NCBI GenBank assembly: GCA_047967505.1
Contig: CM106538.1
Strand: one strand, 5' to 3'
Length of the DNA stretch: 64,000 bases
From: Dipteris shenzhenensis
Lineage: Eukaryota > Polypodiophyta > Polypodiopsida > Gleicheniales
Position numbers and translations under genes: made by a program. The notes under the pieces are model-generated. The model was not told where the DNA came from. It did no database searches and was given only the letters and a program-made list of their open reading frames with translations. This document shows, one piece after another, positions 11,050 through 22,154 of the stretch (its first letter is position 1; the number at the start of each line of letters is the position of its first letter).

Positions 11050-11225
11050 AAGTAAGTATATTGTCACTACAATAAATTATGCAACTAAAGGGATTTAAGT
11101 AAACAATTCAAGAGACAATAGCCACCCTAGGCTATTAAGTAAGTATATTATCGCTATGCCACTAAAGGGATTGAAACAAAGGCTTGAAAAGACAATAGCC
11201 ACCCTAGGCTAATAGCCTACCCCCT
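11050..11225. repeat. Tandem duplication of about 87 bp
   Basis: AGTAAGTATATT is found at 11051 and again at 11138. Each is followed by a CACTAC/CGCTATG segment, ACTAAAGGGATT and then GACAATAGCCACCCTAGGCTA. Two imperfect copies. Confidence 0.75.
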
Positions 11226-11254
11226 ATAGTCCCCCTTACCATAGGGATAGGTAG

Positions 11255-11430
11255 AGGAAGTAGCATAGTGATAGGGAGAGTGAGAGGGAGAGGTAGGGAG
11301 GAAAGGAGAGAAAGACAGAGAGAGAGGAGAGGTAGAGAGGAAGGGAGAGAGGAAGAGAGAGAGGAAAGGGGTGGGGGGGAGAGGAAGGGGCAAGCAAGAG
11401 ATGGGGGGGGAGGGGATTTTATTTTTTTTG
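11255..11430 (+). repeat. GA/GAGG-rich simple repeat
   Basis: A second purine-only tract like the one at 10655, ending in G-runs and a short T-rich segment. No gene. Confidence 0.85.
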
Positions 11431-11586
11431 TTTTTATTTTTATTTTTAGGGCAATGGCCCCTTATATATAATGTGCATTACTAAATGTAAATTTCACGTT
11501 CACTGTTCACACTCCTAGTTCTCACAACCTTCTTTGTCGTCCTAAGCATCCTTCTTTTTCATCTTCGCAAGCATCCTCCCATACTA

Positions 11587-12589
11587 ATGGCTTCCCCTAG
11601 AGAAGCATTTGACCATACATCTACTCATTCTTATGTCTTAGTAGACCAGATTTATCCTATCTTCTACAAGCCACTCGGTCTCAAATCACACTTGAGATCT
11701 TTCCTTCCTACCCATAACCCCTCTCTTCAGTTTATCGATAGACTTCTCCATGGACAATCTATCATCTGTCATGATTGCTAACTCCCCTCACCAATGGGTC
11801 CCACTGGATATTTTGAGCTCTCTTGACCAAAGCGCTAACTTCAAGAAGACTCTTGGTAAGGGCATGGAAAATGTCCCTCTATCTCTCTATGAGCATCTAC
11901 TCCCCTCGGGAATGCTGCATCTCCTCCCATTCATTTGATAGAGAGAGATGTAGCCCTTGCCATTCTCTTCACAAAGCTAGCAAGTTTGAAGAGGATGTTG
12001 AGCAACAGCTCGAGGATCCTTCTACGTCCACCAGTGGTGGAGCAAGTCCATCCACAAGTCATGGAGCGGGTGAGGTGAACCTAGAATTAGAACTTGAGGA
12101 GCATGTGATAGACCTAGTCGAAGTGCAAGTTGAGAGCCACATCCTCCACCTATAATCTTGATGAGGCAACAATAATGCCACACCTCACATCGATTGATCC
12201 TGAGGGTGAGTAATACCTTACCCTCTTAGAAGTGATGGAGGAAACTGGTCTTTGAGAGGATGAGGTGCTATGCTAGCTACCAAATGAAGCCTATGAGGAT
12301 ATCATTGACTTCAGTGCTCCCATCGATCCAAAAGTCAATGAGAGAGCTCGCTATGATGACTCTAGCCTTAGTGATTTAGAGGCCATCCACCATCTCACAT
12401 AGAAAGCAATCAAGGATGCAGACCTAGAGTACCAGATGTTGGAGGAGGAATTCTTGGATTTGCAAAGGTCACTGTTCAGGGACAAAGATGAAGAAGCTGG
12501 CACCTCAGGTCAGCAACAAGTAAAAGACCCACCAGGAAAGGGATTCCAATTGGACACTGTGGTTGATACCCTTCGTGATGAGGTAGAAA
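11587..12589 (+). pseudogene. Decayed protein-coding exon of unknown function
   Basis: An ATG at 11587 opens 64 codons; a shift near 11760 continues as NSPHQWVPLDILSSL and on through EHLLPSG. A third frame from about 12155 reads IDPEGE, then an acidic helical stretch ending TVVDTLRDEVEK at 12589, directly followed by GTATGT, a good splice donor. Stops in the last part are TAA, TGA, TAG and TAG. I do not recognise the protein. The acidic, low-complexity tail and the donor suggest a once-spliced gene or element ORF. The foldback elements that follow would lie in its intron. Confidence 0.4.
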
Positions 12590-12757
12590 AGGTATGTACC
12601 TTTAATAGCTTAGGGTTTATTTTCATCATATTATTCATATCATCTATATACTTTGGTGGATTCATGTTAAATGCCAAATCCATGCTCTATCTTCAATCAA
12701 TATAGGGAATTACAACTAGGATTTAGGGCTTAGCATAGTAAAACCCAACAACTCATA

Positions 12758-13085
12758 GATATTTTGGTAGAAAATTGGAAGATAAGATTCCAACTAAAAA
12801 ATTTAGGGTTCCAAGTGAACAAAATCTTTTTGGACTTTCCTTGAACCTAGGTGCTCCAATGGCAATGCTAGTGCATAGGGTTAATTTCCAGCACCTAAAA
12901 GGCCCTGGTCGCATGATGGTGGATTTCATGCTTCTAGGGCTTTTATGGTGCTGGAAATTAACCCTATGCACTAGGATTGCCATTGGAGCACCTGGGATTA
13001 AGGAAATTCCGAAAAGACATTGTTCACTTGGAACCCTAATTTTTTAGGTTGGAATCTTATCTTCCTATTTTCTACCAAATATTCT
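12758..13085. mobile_element. Foldback/MITE-like element 1 (about 155-bp inverted arms)
   Basis: The left arm (from about 12758, ATTTTGGTAGAAAATTGG) and the right arm (ending about 13085) are reverse complements over nearly their whole length. They meet around 12910-12930. Landmarks pair across the centre: GTGCTCCAATGGCAATGC on the left with its complement GCATTGCCATTGGAGCAC in slightly mutated form on the right. No coding capacity. The RNA would form one long hairpin. Confidence 0.85.
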
Positions 13086-13324
13086 TCCACCAGTTAGAAT
13101 ACATAAATGCTCAATCTTTTTGTGCAATATTGATAAAAATTATGCAAAAAACCACTATTCTAGATTGAACCATGGTTCAGGGTTTAGAGAATCAAACTAG
13201 GGTTTCTGGTTTAGCATCCAAACACCAAAAAAACCTCTTTTTTTAATATCCATGTCATCATTCAACACATCTATCGAATATTGTGAGTTTTTACACTGCA
13301 AAACTAGAAGAAAGTATTCCTACA

Positions 13325-13640
13325 AAAAAAATTAGGGTTTGAAGAAAACAATTTTGTCTTTTATTTTACTTGCACCCATGTGCTCCAATGGTACAAACAA
13401 TGCACAAGGTGAATTTTCAGCCCCAAAAAAGCCCAGAAAGAGGGAATCCAACATCATGCAGCATGATGTCAGATTTCTCTCTTCTTGGGCTTTTTTGGGG
13501 TTAATTTTCAAAGTGGTCACATGATGTCGAATTTCCCTCTTCCTAGGGTTTTTTGGGGCTATAAATTCACCCCGTGCATTGTCTCTGCCATTGGAGCACA
13601 TGGTTGCAAGAAAAATCCAAAATAAAATTGTTTGCTTTGA
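13325..13640. mobile_element. Foldback/MITE-like element 2, related to element 1
   Basis: Another long inverted repeat. The left arm holds GTGCTCCAATGGTACAAACA and AGCCCCAAAAAAGCCC; the right arm holds the complement of each with a few changes. The GTGCTCCAATGG core and its distance to the centre match element 1, so the two are members of one family about 240 bp apart. An extra near-repeat of ACATCATG.. sits at the centre. Confidence 0.8.
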
Positions 13641-14230
13641 AGTTTAAATTGATTTTTTGAAAAATTCATCGGATTCTTAAGTTTTTCCTACCATAAATAT
13701 GTTGTTCTAATCACAAATCAAGGTTTAGGGTGTTGACGTAATATGTTCATTCCAAGATATTTTGTGGACCGATGAGTATGCTATGTACAAGGGCAGAACC
13801 AGAGGATCTTCATGGAGGGATGGCTTCAATCACTCACTATATTGACAAAGTGGCTCATCATATTTTGGTCTTCCATCGATAATTATCACCAAATGGAAAA
13901 TTAAACATTATGAAGTTCAAGGTCCTTAGTTGGATGGTGAAGATGAAGCCTATCCATCACATTGCAGATCTATTGTTTTGATAAATTGTAGCATTGCTCT
14001 ATTTTTTTCCTCAGACACATGATCCAACCCCCTCCATAGCATCATGGCCATTTTAGGGCTAGCTAGTGTTAGTGATCCCCAAGTAATTTAGAATGAAATC
14101 ATTCAAACCTCTCTTCTTAGGCAAGCCAAAGATGGTGTGGAACCCAACAAAAAGATGTGTAGGCTAGAGTGAAATGTGCCCCAAAGGGTTGATCCTTGAA
14201 GGGCACTCTGAATCAATAAAGACTACAATT
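13641..14230 (+). other. No clear gene; possible decayed downstream exon
   Basis: Short open pieces on the + strand (for example around 14030-14160) may belong to the unknown decayed gene at 11587. They are too broken to assign. No RNA gene or known repeat recognised. Confidence 0.25.
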
Positions 14231-14249
14231 TTTCAATTGATTTCATTCT

Positions 14250-14420
14250 TTTTTATTATTACCTTTTCTTGAATTGCATGCAATTTAAATTGAGGTTGCA
14301 AAGACAAAAACAAAATATTATTTTTTGTTATTATTTCCTTTCTTTGAAATGCATGTAATTTAAATTGAAGTTGCAAAGACAAAGAAAAAATAATATTTTC
14401 TTGAGATTGCAATGACAAAG
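14250..14420. repeat. Tandem repeat, about 75 bp, 2-2.5 copies
   Basis: GAATTGCATGCAATTTAAAT at 14271 recurs as GAAATGCATGTAATTTAAAT at 14346. Each is followed by TTGAR-GTTGCAAAGACAAA and an AT-rich tail; a third partial copy ends near 14420. Confidence 0.75.
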
Positions 14421-14551
14421 ACAGACTACAAAAATTGTTAAAAAGGAAAACTTTATTATATTTATAGGAGCAAAATACAACATTGAGAATTGCCAAAGGT
14501 GCCCTATATACATTTATAACCATATCCCAAGGCATAGTACAAAAAAGAAAC

Positions 14552-15098
14552 CTAACTATTCTTGGTTTTCCTAAGCCGCATAATGAACTGAATATCCTTT
14601 TCGGTAATAGTGACCATGCTCTTATGGATCACGGCTAGCTGGACATCATCCACAAGGTCTATCAAGTAGGCCTCAACTGCATGCTGCAAGGCCAAGAAGG
14701 GCATCCAATGCAATACACCAAGGGGCCTTCCCCACACCTACCAGACCCCCTCTATGAAACCACCTATTTGTAGGGCTCTGGTTGATGTCTTGCATGACCT
14801 CATGAATGACTTTGGCAAAGCTCACCTTTGGGATGAGAAGATCAATAGACTTTTGATACCTATGGATCTCCTAAAGTGCCATGGTGACTTGTTTGAACCT
14901 ATACTTTCCCCGTGGAGGAGGACCTCTTTGGCCTAGATGTAGAGGTGGCTGATGTGCTCTCCCTAGGGGTGCATATGGATCATGTGCTTACAAAGGAGGG
15001 CATGGCTGCTATGTGGACCATGTGCCTATGGAGGAGGGTGTGGCTACTATGGATGATGTTGGTGCTCTTGGTTGTTCTTTGACCTCTACTCCTGACAT
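14552..15098 (-). pseudogene. Histone H3-family pseudogene, CENH3-like
   Basis: On the - strand the core frame reads KYRFKQVTMAL, then TAG (14871-14873), then EIHRYQKSIDLLIPKVSFAK and HEVMQDI. This is the alpha-N/alpha-1 region of H3, with the LLIP and the downstream NRW (about 14758-14768) that are typical of centromeric CENH3 rather than canonical H3. After a 15-residue insertion and a one-base shift near 14690-14702 the frame continues ALQHAVEAYLIDLVDDVQ, IHKSMVTITEKDIQ and MRLRKTKNS, ending at TAG (14552-14554). This covers alpha-2, loop 2 and alpha-3. Upstream the same frame stays mostly open to an ATG at 15096-15098, giving a Pro/Gly/His-rich tail, with TAA at 14988-14990 and TAG at 15009-15011. 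No intron interrupts the fold, which fits a retrocopy. The highly conserved KRVTI is SMVTI here. Calling it CENH3 rather than a divergent H3 is inference. Confidence 0.7.
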
Positions 15099-15560
15099 TA
15101 TCGAAATGTCCCTTTGCTTTCTTCTTCCATCTCCGTGCTCGAGCCCTACTCTTCTTCTCACCTCTCTGGCTTTCACATTGGAAACTTCTCACGTTGGGAT
15201 TGTTTTCCTGAGGGGGGTGGGGTGGGGAGAGAGTGATTGAAGGAGCTCTCCTCTTCTTCTGGCATCAATGGTGTTCCTAGCTTCCTCACCTTCTACTTTT
15301 TCGTGGCCATGCAGGATGGAGAGTGCAGGAGAGAGGGTGTGAGAGGGAGAGAGGGGGATGGGGGATTAGGGGCAACTGGGAGGGTATGTGGGAGTGTGAG
15401 AGCTCTTAAAACAATGAAATGGCCAGTTCCTTTATATAGGGCCCAAAATACTAATTTTTAAAAATACTTGTTTTTTATACAAACTCCCAGAATTGTGGTG
15501 TGCTCTCTAGCTGTGCCCTCTCTCCTCATCTCTACTCTTCTCCTCTCCTCTCTTCATATT
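15099..15560. other. No gene seen
   Basis: The stretch contains a G-rich patch near 15205-15230, a GAGAGG-rich stretch at 15320-15370 and a CT-rich stretch at 15520-15555. A - strand basic frame (14980-15192) overlaps the histone tail in another phase; I treat it as a shadow. Confidence 0.4.
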
Positions 15561-15564
15561 TTGT

Positions 15565-16150
15565 CATAATGCATTCTTTCTGAGCAGAAAGTGCTTCATT
15601 AAGGGAACACACCGGCTTGAGGAAATAAATAGCATATGGGAAGGATGTGATTATGCAAGGGGCACTAGTCAGGACATTTGTTTCCTCAAGGTAGACTTTG
15701 ATGGGACTTTGATAAGGCCTATGATGGGATGGAATGGGACTTTATAATCCAAGCTTTGTAGGACATGGGCATGGGCCCTATTTTTGTGTCCTATGTTAGA
15801 CTCCTTTTCACTAATGCATTTGCAAAGGTGTGTGTGAATGGAGAAATGAACTAGGCATTCCCTCTTAAAAGATCAATTAGAAAGGGTTGTCCTTTGGCTC
15901 CCCTCCTCTTTGCTATGGCTATAGGTGCTTTGGGATGGAAACTAGATAGTCAATCTAAAGAAGGATTCGTAAAATGGATGGAGAAAATAGCTTATTAATC
16001 ACCAATTTGCAAATGACATGAACTTCACCATACGTTGTCTAGGGAGTATTAGAGTGCTAGAAATTCTTTTTCTCTCTCCTTCTGGATGAGTCATAAATCA
16101 CTCCAAAATAGAGTATGTAACCCTTTGTGGTGGGAACAAGCTCAAATGCA
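15565..16150 (+). mobile_element. LINE reverse-transcriptase fragment (copy 3)
   Basis: Plus-strand RT core of the same LINE family: FIKGTHRLEEINSIWEGCDY, then QDICFLKVDFD, an 11-base microduplication, DKAYDGMEWDF, NGEMN, FPLKRSIRKGCPLAPLLFAM, then QFANDMNFTIRCLGS and NHSKIEYVTLCGGN. The catalytic box that should be F/YADD reads FAND. It has both ends truncated and no tail. It points towards the copy at 16965-19915, which is on the other strand. Confidence 0.75.
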
Positions 16151-16964
16151 ACCTTTGGGTTATCTCATAGGATACCAAAGGGGAGGGGGTTTTCATTTCT
16201 TAAGCAAATACCCCCAAGCCAGCAAAAGATGGGAGGGGACAAAATATATAGTCTCAAGTCCTTTTTTGGGAGCACAAAACTCCAAATTTTTTCAAGAAAT
16301 ATTAAGTACACATGAAATTTTGTCAAATAGAGATAGACATATATATACCTTCATATAATATCCAATTGTTCACTTATTTTATGACTTTTAAATGTTATTT
16401 TTTTCTAAAACCATTGGATAGATAATGAATAGTTCCTCAGGTTGTGAGCTAAGAAAAATTTATAACCCCTTTTTTGTAGACCCTCCAAGGGTATTCCATT
16501 AGATGGTTTGAAGAGCTTGCCCCAACCATATTCCATCAATAAAATACCCTTCGAGAGCCTATAAAGAAGGGGTCATAACTTTTGCTCTTTATAGCTTGGA
16601 TTGAGGAATTATATAAAGGTAAAATGTTTAAAATTTCATGATCTCTCCAATGGTGGCTGACGAATATAATTTTAAGAGTTATAGAAGATATAAATTTGGT
16701 AAATTTCAAGATGTATATGAGAGTTATAACCTCTCCTTAATTCATAATATGGTAGGGAAGGGTTCAATAGGGTCCACATTTCCCTAAAAGTACTACCAGC
16801 CCCCATGGGGAGAGTTTCATCAAAACATTTCTCAGTAAAACATAAATAGTAGCAACAAAATCAAAAGAGAGGGACATAAGAGTTCTCAATCTCATCTGTA
16901 TTGTCATCATTGAAGTAATCAGAGTAATTGAAACTCTTTGAATCTCTAGAGCTATCAGTGTCAT
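16151..16964. other. No gene seen
   Basis: AT-rich, without coding signal. A weak imperfect inverted repeat (AGGGTATTCCATTAGATGG near 16490 against CCATCAATAAAATACCCT near 16530) is the only structure. Part of the low end of this stretch next to 16965 may be decayed 3' sequence of the LINE. Confidence 0.35.
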
Positions 16965-19915
16965 CTACCTGGGCTTCACAAGGTGAGTCAGGTTCCTTTT
17001 TGACCTTTGTGGAGGGTACCTAATTAAGAAACTTAGTGATCTCAGCACGGACTTCAAAGGGTGTGGAATTATCAATCCTAAAGCCAAGCTCTGAGTGTGT
17101 TCTTGTAAGTCAGCATTGAAGATGGCAACCTCTTCTTGGAAAGTGTGGATCAATTCTATGATTTTCTTTTGATCCTATTCAGCTAGTTAACAAACAGTAA
17201 TTCAGCTTGCATTAAGCTGAAGATTATTCCTAGTTACCCATATGAACCAAAGTGCATGTGCTCTTAGGGGTGACCAGGTGTCCTGTTTTGTCCTTGAAGA
17301 GTCTCCAAGCAAGATGGCCTTCTAATTCGCTGGCTCCCCTATCTCTAGTTGGACTATTTTCCATACCTTTTTGGCCACTGGACAAGCCACAAAGAGATGG
17401 AAGATATCTTCATTAGTAGAGGGACAATTCATACATTTATTACCCTTCCCAATCCTAAGTCCTCTGATATTGATTCACATAGATTTATGCAATATGAGCC
17501 ACATCAGGATAGATATTTTGTCTGGAATTGAAGGAGACCAGATGGCACAGAACCTGAATTTCCATTTCTCTTTGGAGTTATGAAGTTTCCACCTATCATT
17601 AAGAACCCTACAGAGATCACCCATGTCCCTGCTTGGTGTGGGTATGGGGAAGAAAGAGGAACTTTCCACCCAACTGAACTCCCTATTGCACACAAGGAAA
17701 GATCCCCCCTTCCACTATTGGCTGCCACTCCAAAGTTGTAATCTACTCATAACAATTGACTGGTTTTTGTTGTTTAGACTAAACTCTCTCCTAATCTCTA
17801 CCCAAGTTTTCCACCTTAGTTCAGATCTATTCCATAGTTGCTTCCAGCTTTGCAAACCCTTTTTAAATAAAAGAGCTGCCTTGGCTATCTCTTCATTAGA
17901 AAGAACAGCTTCTTTGAAAAGAATAGAAATCCAAATTGAGTCTAATGTCATAAAGTCACCTTTACCTAAAAAGACAATTTGGCTTTTAATCCCTTCAAAC
18001 ACATCCAAAGAGAGACCCAAAGCTAGTTGCCTTTAGGTTTGCAGGGTTCTAGGTTACAAATAGCTCCTAGCATGGGATAGTTTTTCCACTTGAGAACTCT
18101 GAGGGGTCTTAGGGAGCTAACATTCCTAAGGAGAAGCTGAGCCCAGTCTTCAATAGGGTTTAGCATTGCCTTTACAATACAGGTTGAGTAGAGTTTCAGA
18201 GCAACCTATTCTATGTCAATAACTCCTAATCCACTCTCTTTCTTGGGTTTGATACATAAGTCCCACCTGACCTTGGGTATCTTGCATCCCCACAGAAAAG
18301 ATCTGCAAATTTTTATGAATCTGTTAATTCCAGCTTTGGAGGGGGACCAAGCTGTGAGGTAGAAGATAATAATAGGATAAATGCAATGGTTAAGAACAGT
18401 TCTTCCTCCTGCCAGACTAGTCTGAAATCCTCTCCATTTCTCCATCTTGTTTTGAAATTTATTCATGAACCAGTTCCACCTTTGCTTGAGGGAAATATCA
18501 AACCCCATGGGGATACCCACCAATAGCCTGAAGGCTGAGCCATGCTTGACCCTCTGGCATCCCATCCCTTCTAACACTTGCTATTCATCACCTTTGAGAG
18601 TTGCATATCCAGTTTTAGAGTGATTGATTTTGGACTAAGAGGCTTTGCAAAAAATATCTAAAGACTCCATGGCCACCTTGATATATTGTGACTCATTCTT
18701 GAGGGTTAAGTTTGTATCATTAGCAAACTGCTGATAGATAAGGTGCTTGCTTGAGGGTAGCTCAATACCTTTCAACTTGTTTTCTTGGCTTTGTTGATAA
18801 AGAAGCCATCCCAAGGAGTGTGTTGCAATTGCAAAAAGTAAAGGGGCAATAGGGTACCCCTACCTTATAGATCTTTTAAGCTTAAATGGTTGGCTTATGA
18901 TCCCATTAACACAAATCTTTGTTGTAGCATTTGTGAGGAGGAGTTTGATAAAAGAAATGTAAAGGGGGCCAAGACCCATATCAGATAGAGCTTGGATGAT
19001 GAACTCCCATTCAAGTTTGTCAAAGTCAACCTTCAAGAAGCATATGTCCTGTTTTCTTTCTCTAGCATACTCATATCCCTCCCAAATGTCGATGATAGCT
19101 TCAAGTAAATGTCTGCCCTTTATGAAGCCTTTCTGCTCTGGTAGGATCCACTTGGCCATTCTATTTTTAATCCTCAGAGCCAGAGCTTTAGCAAAGATTT
19201 TATAGCTATAGTTGAGCATAGTAAGAGGTCTCTAGTTCCTTAGCTCATTCTTATCTCCTTCCTTAGGAATAAGTTTTATAACACCACCATTGATATGTGT
19301 AGGCAAGAACCCACTTTCAACACTTTCCTACCAAAAGAGAAGGAGGTATGGGCCAACAGTGGACCAGAATCTTTTGTAGAATTCAATTGGTAGTCCATCC
19401 TCTCCTAGTGTTTTACCATCAGACATCACCTTGACAGCTTCAAACCGCTCCTCTATAGTCAGAGGTTTCTCCAGGTACTTGTTATCAAAGCTAAGAACAG
19501 TGCTTTTTCTAGCTTCCTTGCAAAATTCTCTGGCTTTAATCACTTCATTGTCTACTTGAATGGTGGAGGACAATAGACTCTGAAAATGAAGTTGAATGAG
19601 GTCAATCTTCTCCTCATTAGAAAGGGCCAAAGAGTTGTTAGCTTTTCTAAGAAGGGGTACCTCTTCATTAGACCTTTTCCTTCTCATACTTTTAAAGTAT
19701 TCCTTGGTAGGTCTATCAGCTTTGCCAACCCACCAATCTCTGAAGTATACCTTAGAGTCATTTAGAAGAATCTGCTCTTGAATCCTGAGCACTAAGTTAG
19801 TCTGTGCCTGAGGGTCTCCATGTCTAGCTAAGAGACCAGGGTAGTTATCATGCTCTGAATGTCGTCCATCCTCTTTGCCCAATTTTAGCTCTATCCTTCA
19901 CACATGAAACTATTG
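16965..19915 (-). mobile_element. LINE retrotransposon, 5' truncated (copy 2)
   Basis: On the - strand from about 19915 downward: pre-RT linker (WWVGKADRPTKEYFKSMRRK, LLRKANNSLALSNEEKI), RT fingers (DGKTLGEDGLPIEFYKRFW), RT palm (EQKGFIKGRHLLEAI, CFLKVDFD), post-RT thumb (RWNWFMNKF, SLAGGRTVLNHCIYP, ICRSFLWGCKIPKVRW, KKESGLGV) and the C-terminal zf-RVT-like region (FRFCAIWSPSIPDKISILMW). No ORF1 or endonuclease is present. Motif A reads DFDKLEWEF, lacking the three residues normally between DFDK and the Trp helix. Frameshifts lie near 18850, 18580 and 17700. It is the reference copy that shows what copy 1 has lost. Confidence 0.85.
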
Positions 19916-20529
19916 AGCTATGAGAACTTTTTCTCGCCAATCCCACACCATTTAGGCATCCATAAAACATGTCAATTTGTGCCCCCGTGTGGACCCATTT
20001 TTTGCACTATTTCGCTCATAAGATTCCACCGTGACCTCTGATTGACAATCTGTTTGCACTGGCACATTTTCCCACTCACATGGAACAAGCCTAGGCACAT
20101 TTTTAATACGACGTTCCATATGGCACTAACACATCACTAACCCTCTAACAATTTTACTCCTTTGGGAGCCCATATCATGGCCGTTTGAAGACTAAATCAT
20201 ACCCGAATTGAACCCGAATTTCATGCATGTAAAGATCTACTGTAAATCAAGCTTTTTGAAATGTTTAGCCATCATTTTTGGGCTCAAGTAGTCGCCTCAT
20301 GTAGGCACTGATTTTGACCCGCCACTTGCTTATTTTTTACCATTTTCTTGTGCACGAAGGTCGAAATCATAATCAGATTCGTAGTTATATGCACCCACCT
20401 GTAAGCCACAAATAGGACTTGTTTATGCACCTAAGATCAGGAAAAAGGCTAGAACCCGCCTACTTCCGGGAGATTTCTTTGACCCTCGATGCTCTTTAAG
20501 AATTCAACCTCTCACCATCAACAAGCAAC

Positions 20530-21162
20530 ATGGAGGAAATCACAATTGAAGAAGCAATAAGTAGTGACAATCAAAATCCTTTAGAACACCTTAAAGGACA
20601 ATGCAACTGCAACAACAACAACAATGGCAAATGACACTTTGGTAAATTGGAAATGCCAAAGTACAATGGACAAGGGGACCTCACCAAGTTCCTTCAACTC
20701 TTCAACACAACATGTTGTGCTGGAGGCGACCAGTCAAATGAAACCAAAGCCGCCTGGTTCCCAATGGCCCTAACCGATGAGGCTTTAGAATGGTACCTCA
20801 ACCTTCTCGTAGAGGAAAGAGCCACATGGGCACTACTATCTGACCAGTTTAGAAGAAGATTCCAAACAGAAAGGTTGCAAGATGACCCCACATTACAACT
20901 AGGCAATATAGATATGCGCAAGAAAGAAAAGGTCAAAACATACTTGGGAAGAATGAAAAGATTAATAGCAAAGTGTAATCCCCGTCCGGAGGACAAGTAC
21001 CTCATAGCATGGCTCATCTTTGGTTTGAAGAAATCCATTCGCAAGAACATGAAAAAAGTCAACAGCTATGCACATTTCAGCGATGCTCATGAAGGTGCAA
21101 TTGACATTGAGGATGGCATGATAGATTCTGATAGCGACAATGTGATGATAGTGATGCAATAA
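20530..21162 (+). pseudogene. Gypsy A gag (capsid domain)
   Basis: The frame opens at ATG 20530 (MEEITIEEAISS) and is broken by TGA at 20632-20634. It then runs open from 20635 through EMPKYNGQGDLTKFLQLFNT, DEALEWYLNLL, DQFRRRF and LGNIDMRKKEKVKTYLGRMK, the Retrotrans_gag signature, to TAA at 21160-21162. Gag forms the particle that packages the RNA. Apart from the one TGA this capsid domain is well preserved. Confidence 0.8.
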
Positions 21163-21278
21163 GAAATCTTCAAAGAAGGGAAGCACTTCCAACAAAGACT
21201 ACACCATCGAGGACAGAGTGGAAGCCATGGGCCTAAGAGTAAAAGATGAAATGATGCAGGCCATCGAGCAAAAGCTAC

Positions 21279-22154
21279 ATGTGTCTTAGCCACCCATGGA
21301 GAGAAAATGTTTGGTGGCCACACTGTATGGCCAACCATATAGCCAATGAATGCCCAATCTTAAGGAACAAGCTAAACCCACCAGAACTGGCTCAGCCCCC
21401 ATGGTTATGGTGTCCCATTTGCAATGTTTCAGGGCATGATGTAAATACTTGTTTCTACAATATGAGGGTAGCACAACCTCAGCCCCAACAATAGTAATAG
21501 CTGCTAATCCCAATGTATAGACAACCGGCATTGGCACCTCCACGTCTCAACCCACTTCTGGTGAGAACACAAGTGCCTCAACTAATGAGGAATCCCAATC
21601 CTCCGCAATATCCACGGGCTCCCAATCTTGCTCTAGTAGTTTCGGTGCAACAACTCCAAACTAAAGAGATGGAACCTCACTATGAGTATGAAACAGAATA
21701 CCCTATGTACTACATGGATGGTACTGAAGGACTAATCTCGGTGTATGCTAATCAAGAAAGGCCTAACACATATCGAACACCCATCAAGTGTTTTGGTTGT
21801 GGAGAAAACCACCACATAGCAGAATGCCCACACAAGAGTAACCCCATTACATTCCAACTTGTGTGCAGGGAATGTGGAGTTGGGCATGCTTGCATGGATT
21901 TCCCACTAAGAACAAAGCCTCAACCAACCTCAAAAGTAAAACCTGAAGTACCCCTAGGGATGATAAGTGTGGAAAATCACCATATGGCAACACGAAGTGT
22001 GGTATGTCTTGATCATAACAAGACAATAGAAAGAAGTGGCACTGCAAAAACTCCTTTCTGCTCAAAAAGCAAAGAGCCCTTTGGCAAAATAAGCCATGCC
22101 AATCCCACAACACAGTGCATGCGTAGGACATCCATGGAAAGTGCCAATCCATAG
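21279..22154 (+). pseudogene. Gypsy A gag C-terminal region with zinc knuckle
   Basis: After frame changes the region is Pro/Gln-rich, then carries CFGCGENHHIAECPH (about 21790-21834), a CX2CX4HX4C nucleocapsid knuckle. It is followed by a second Cys cluster (CRECGVGHACMDF) that looks like another, modified knuckle. A shorter frame at 21279-21494 (CPICNVSGHDVNTCF) shows a further knuckle upstream. Confidence 0.7.

Noticed and set aside
12753-13047. Similar proteins on both strands (both containing LVHRVNFQH)
   Set aside because: Explained by the inverted repeat of the foldback element: each arm gives the same peptide on opposite strands.
14980-15192. Arg/Lys-rich - strand frame that looks like a histone tail
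   Set aside because: It is in a different phase from the histone core. The core's own phase is mostly open in this stretch, so this was treated as a shadow; a frameshifted tail cannot be fully excluded.
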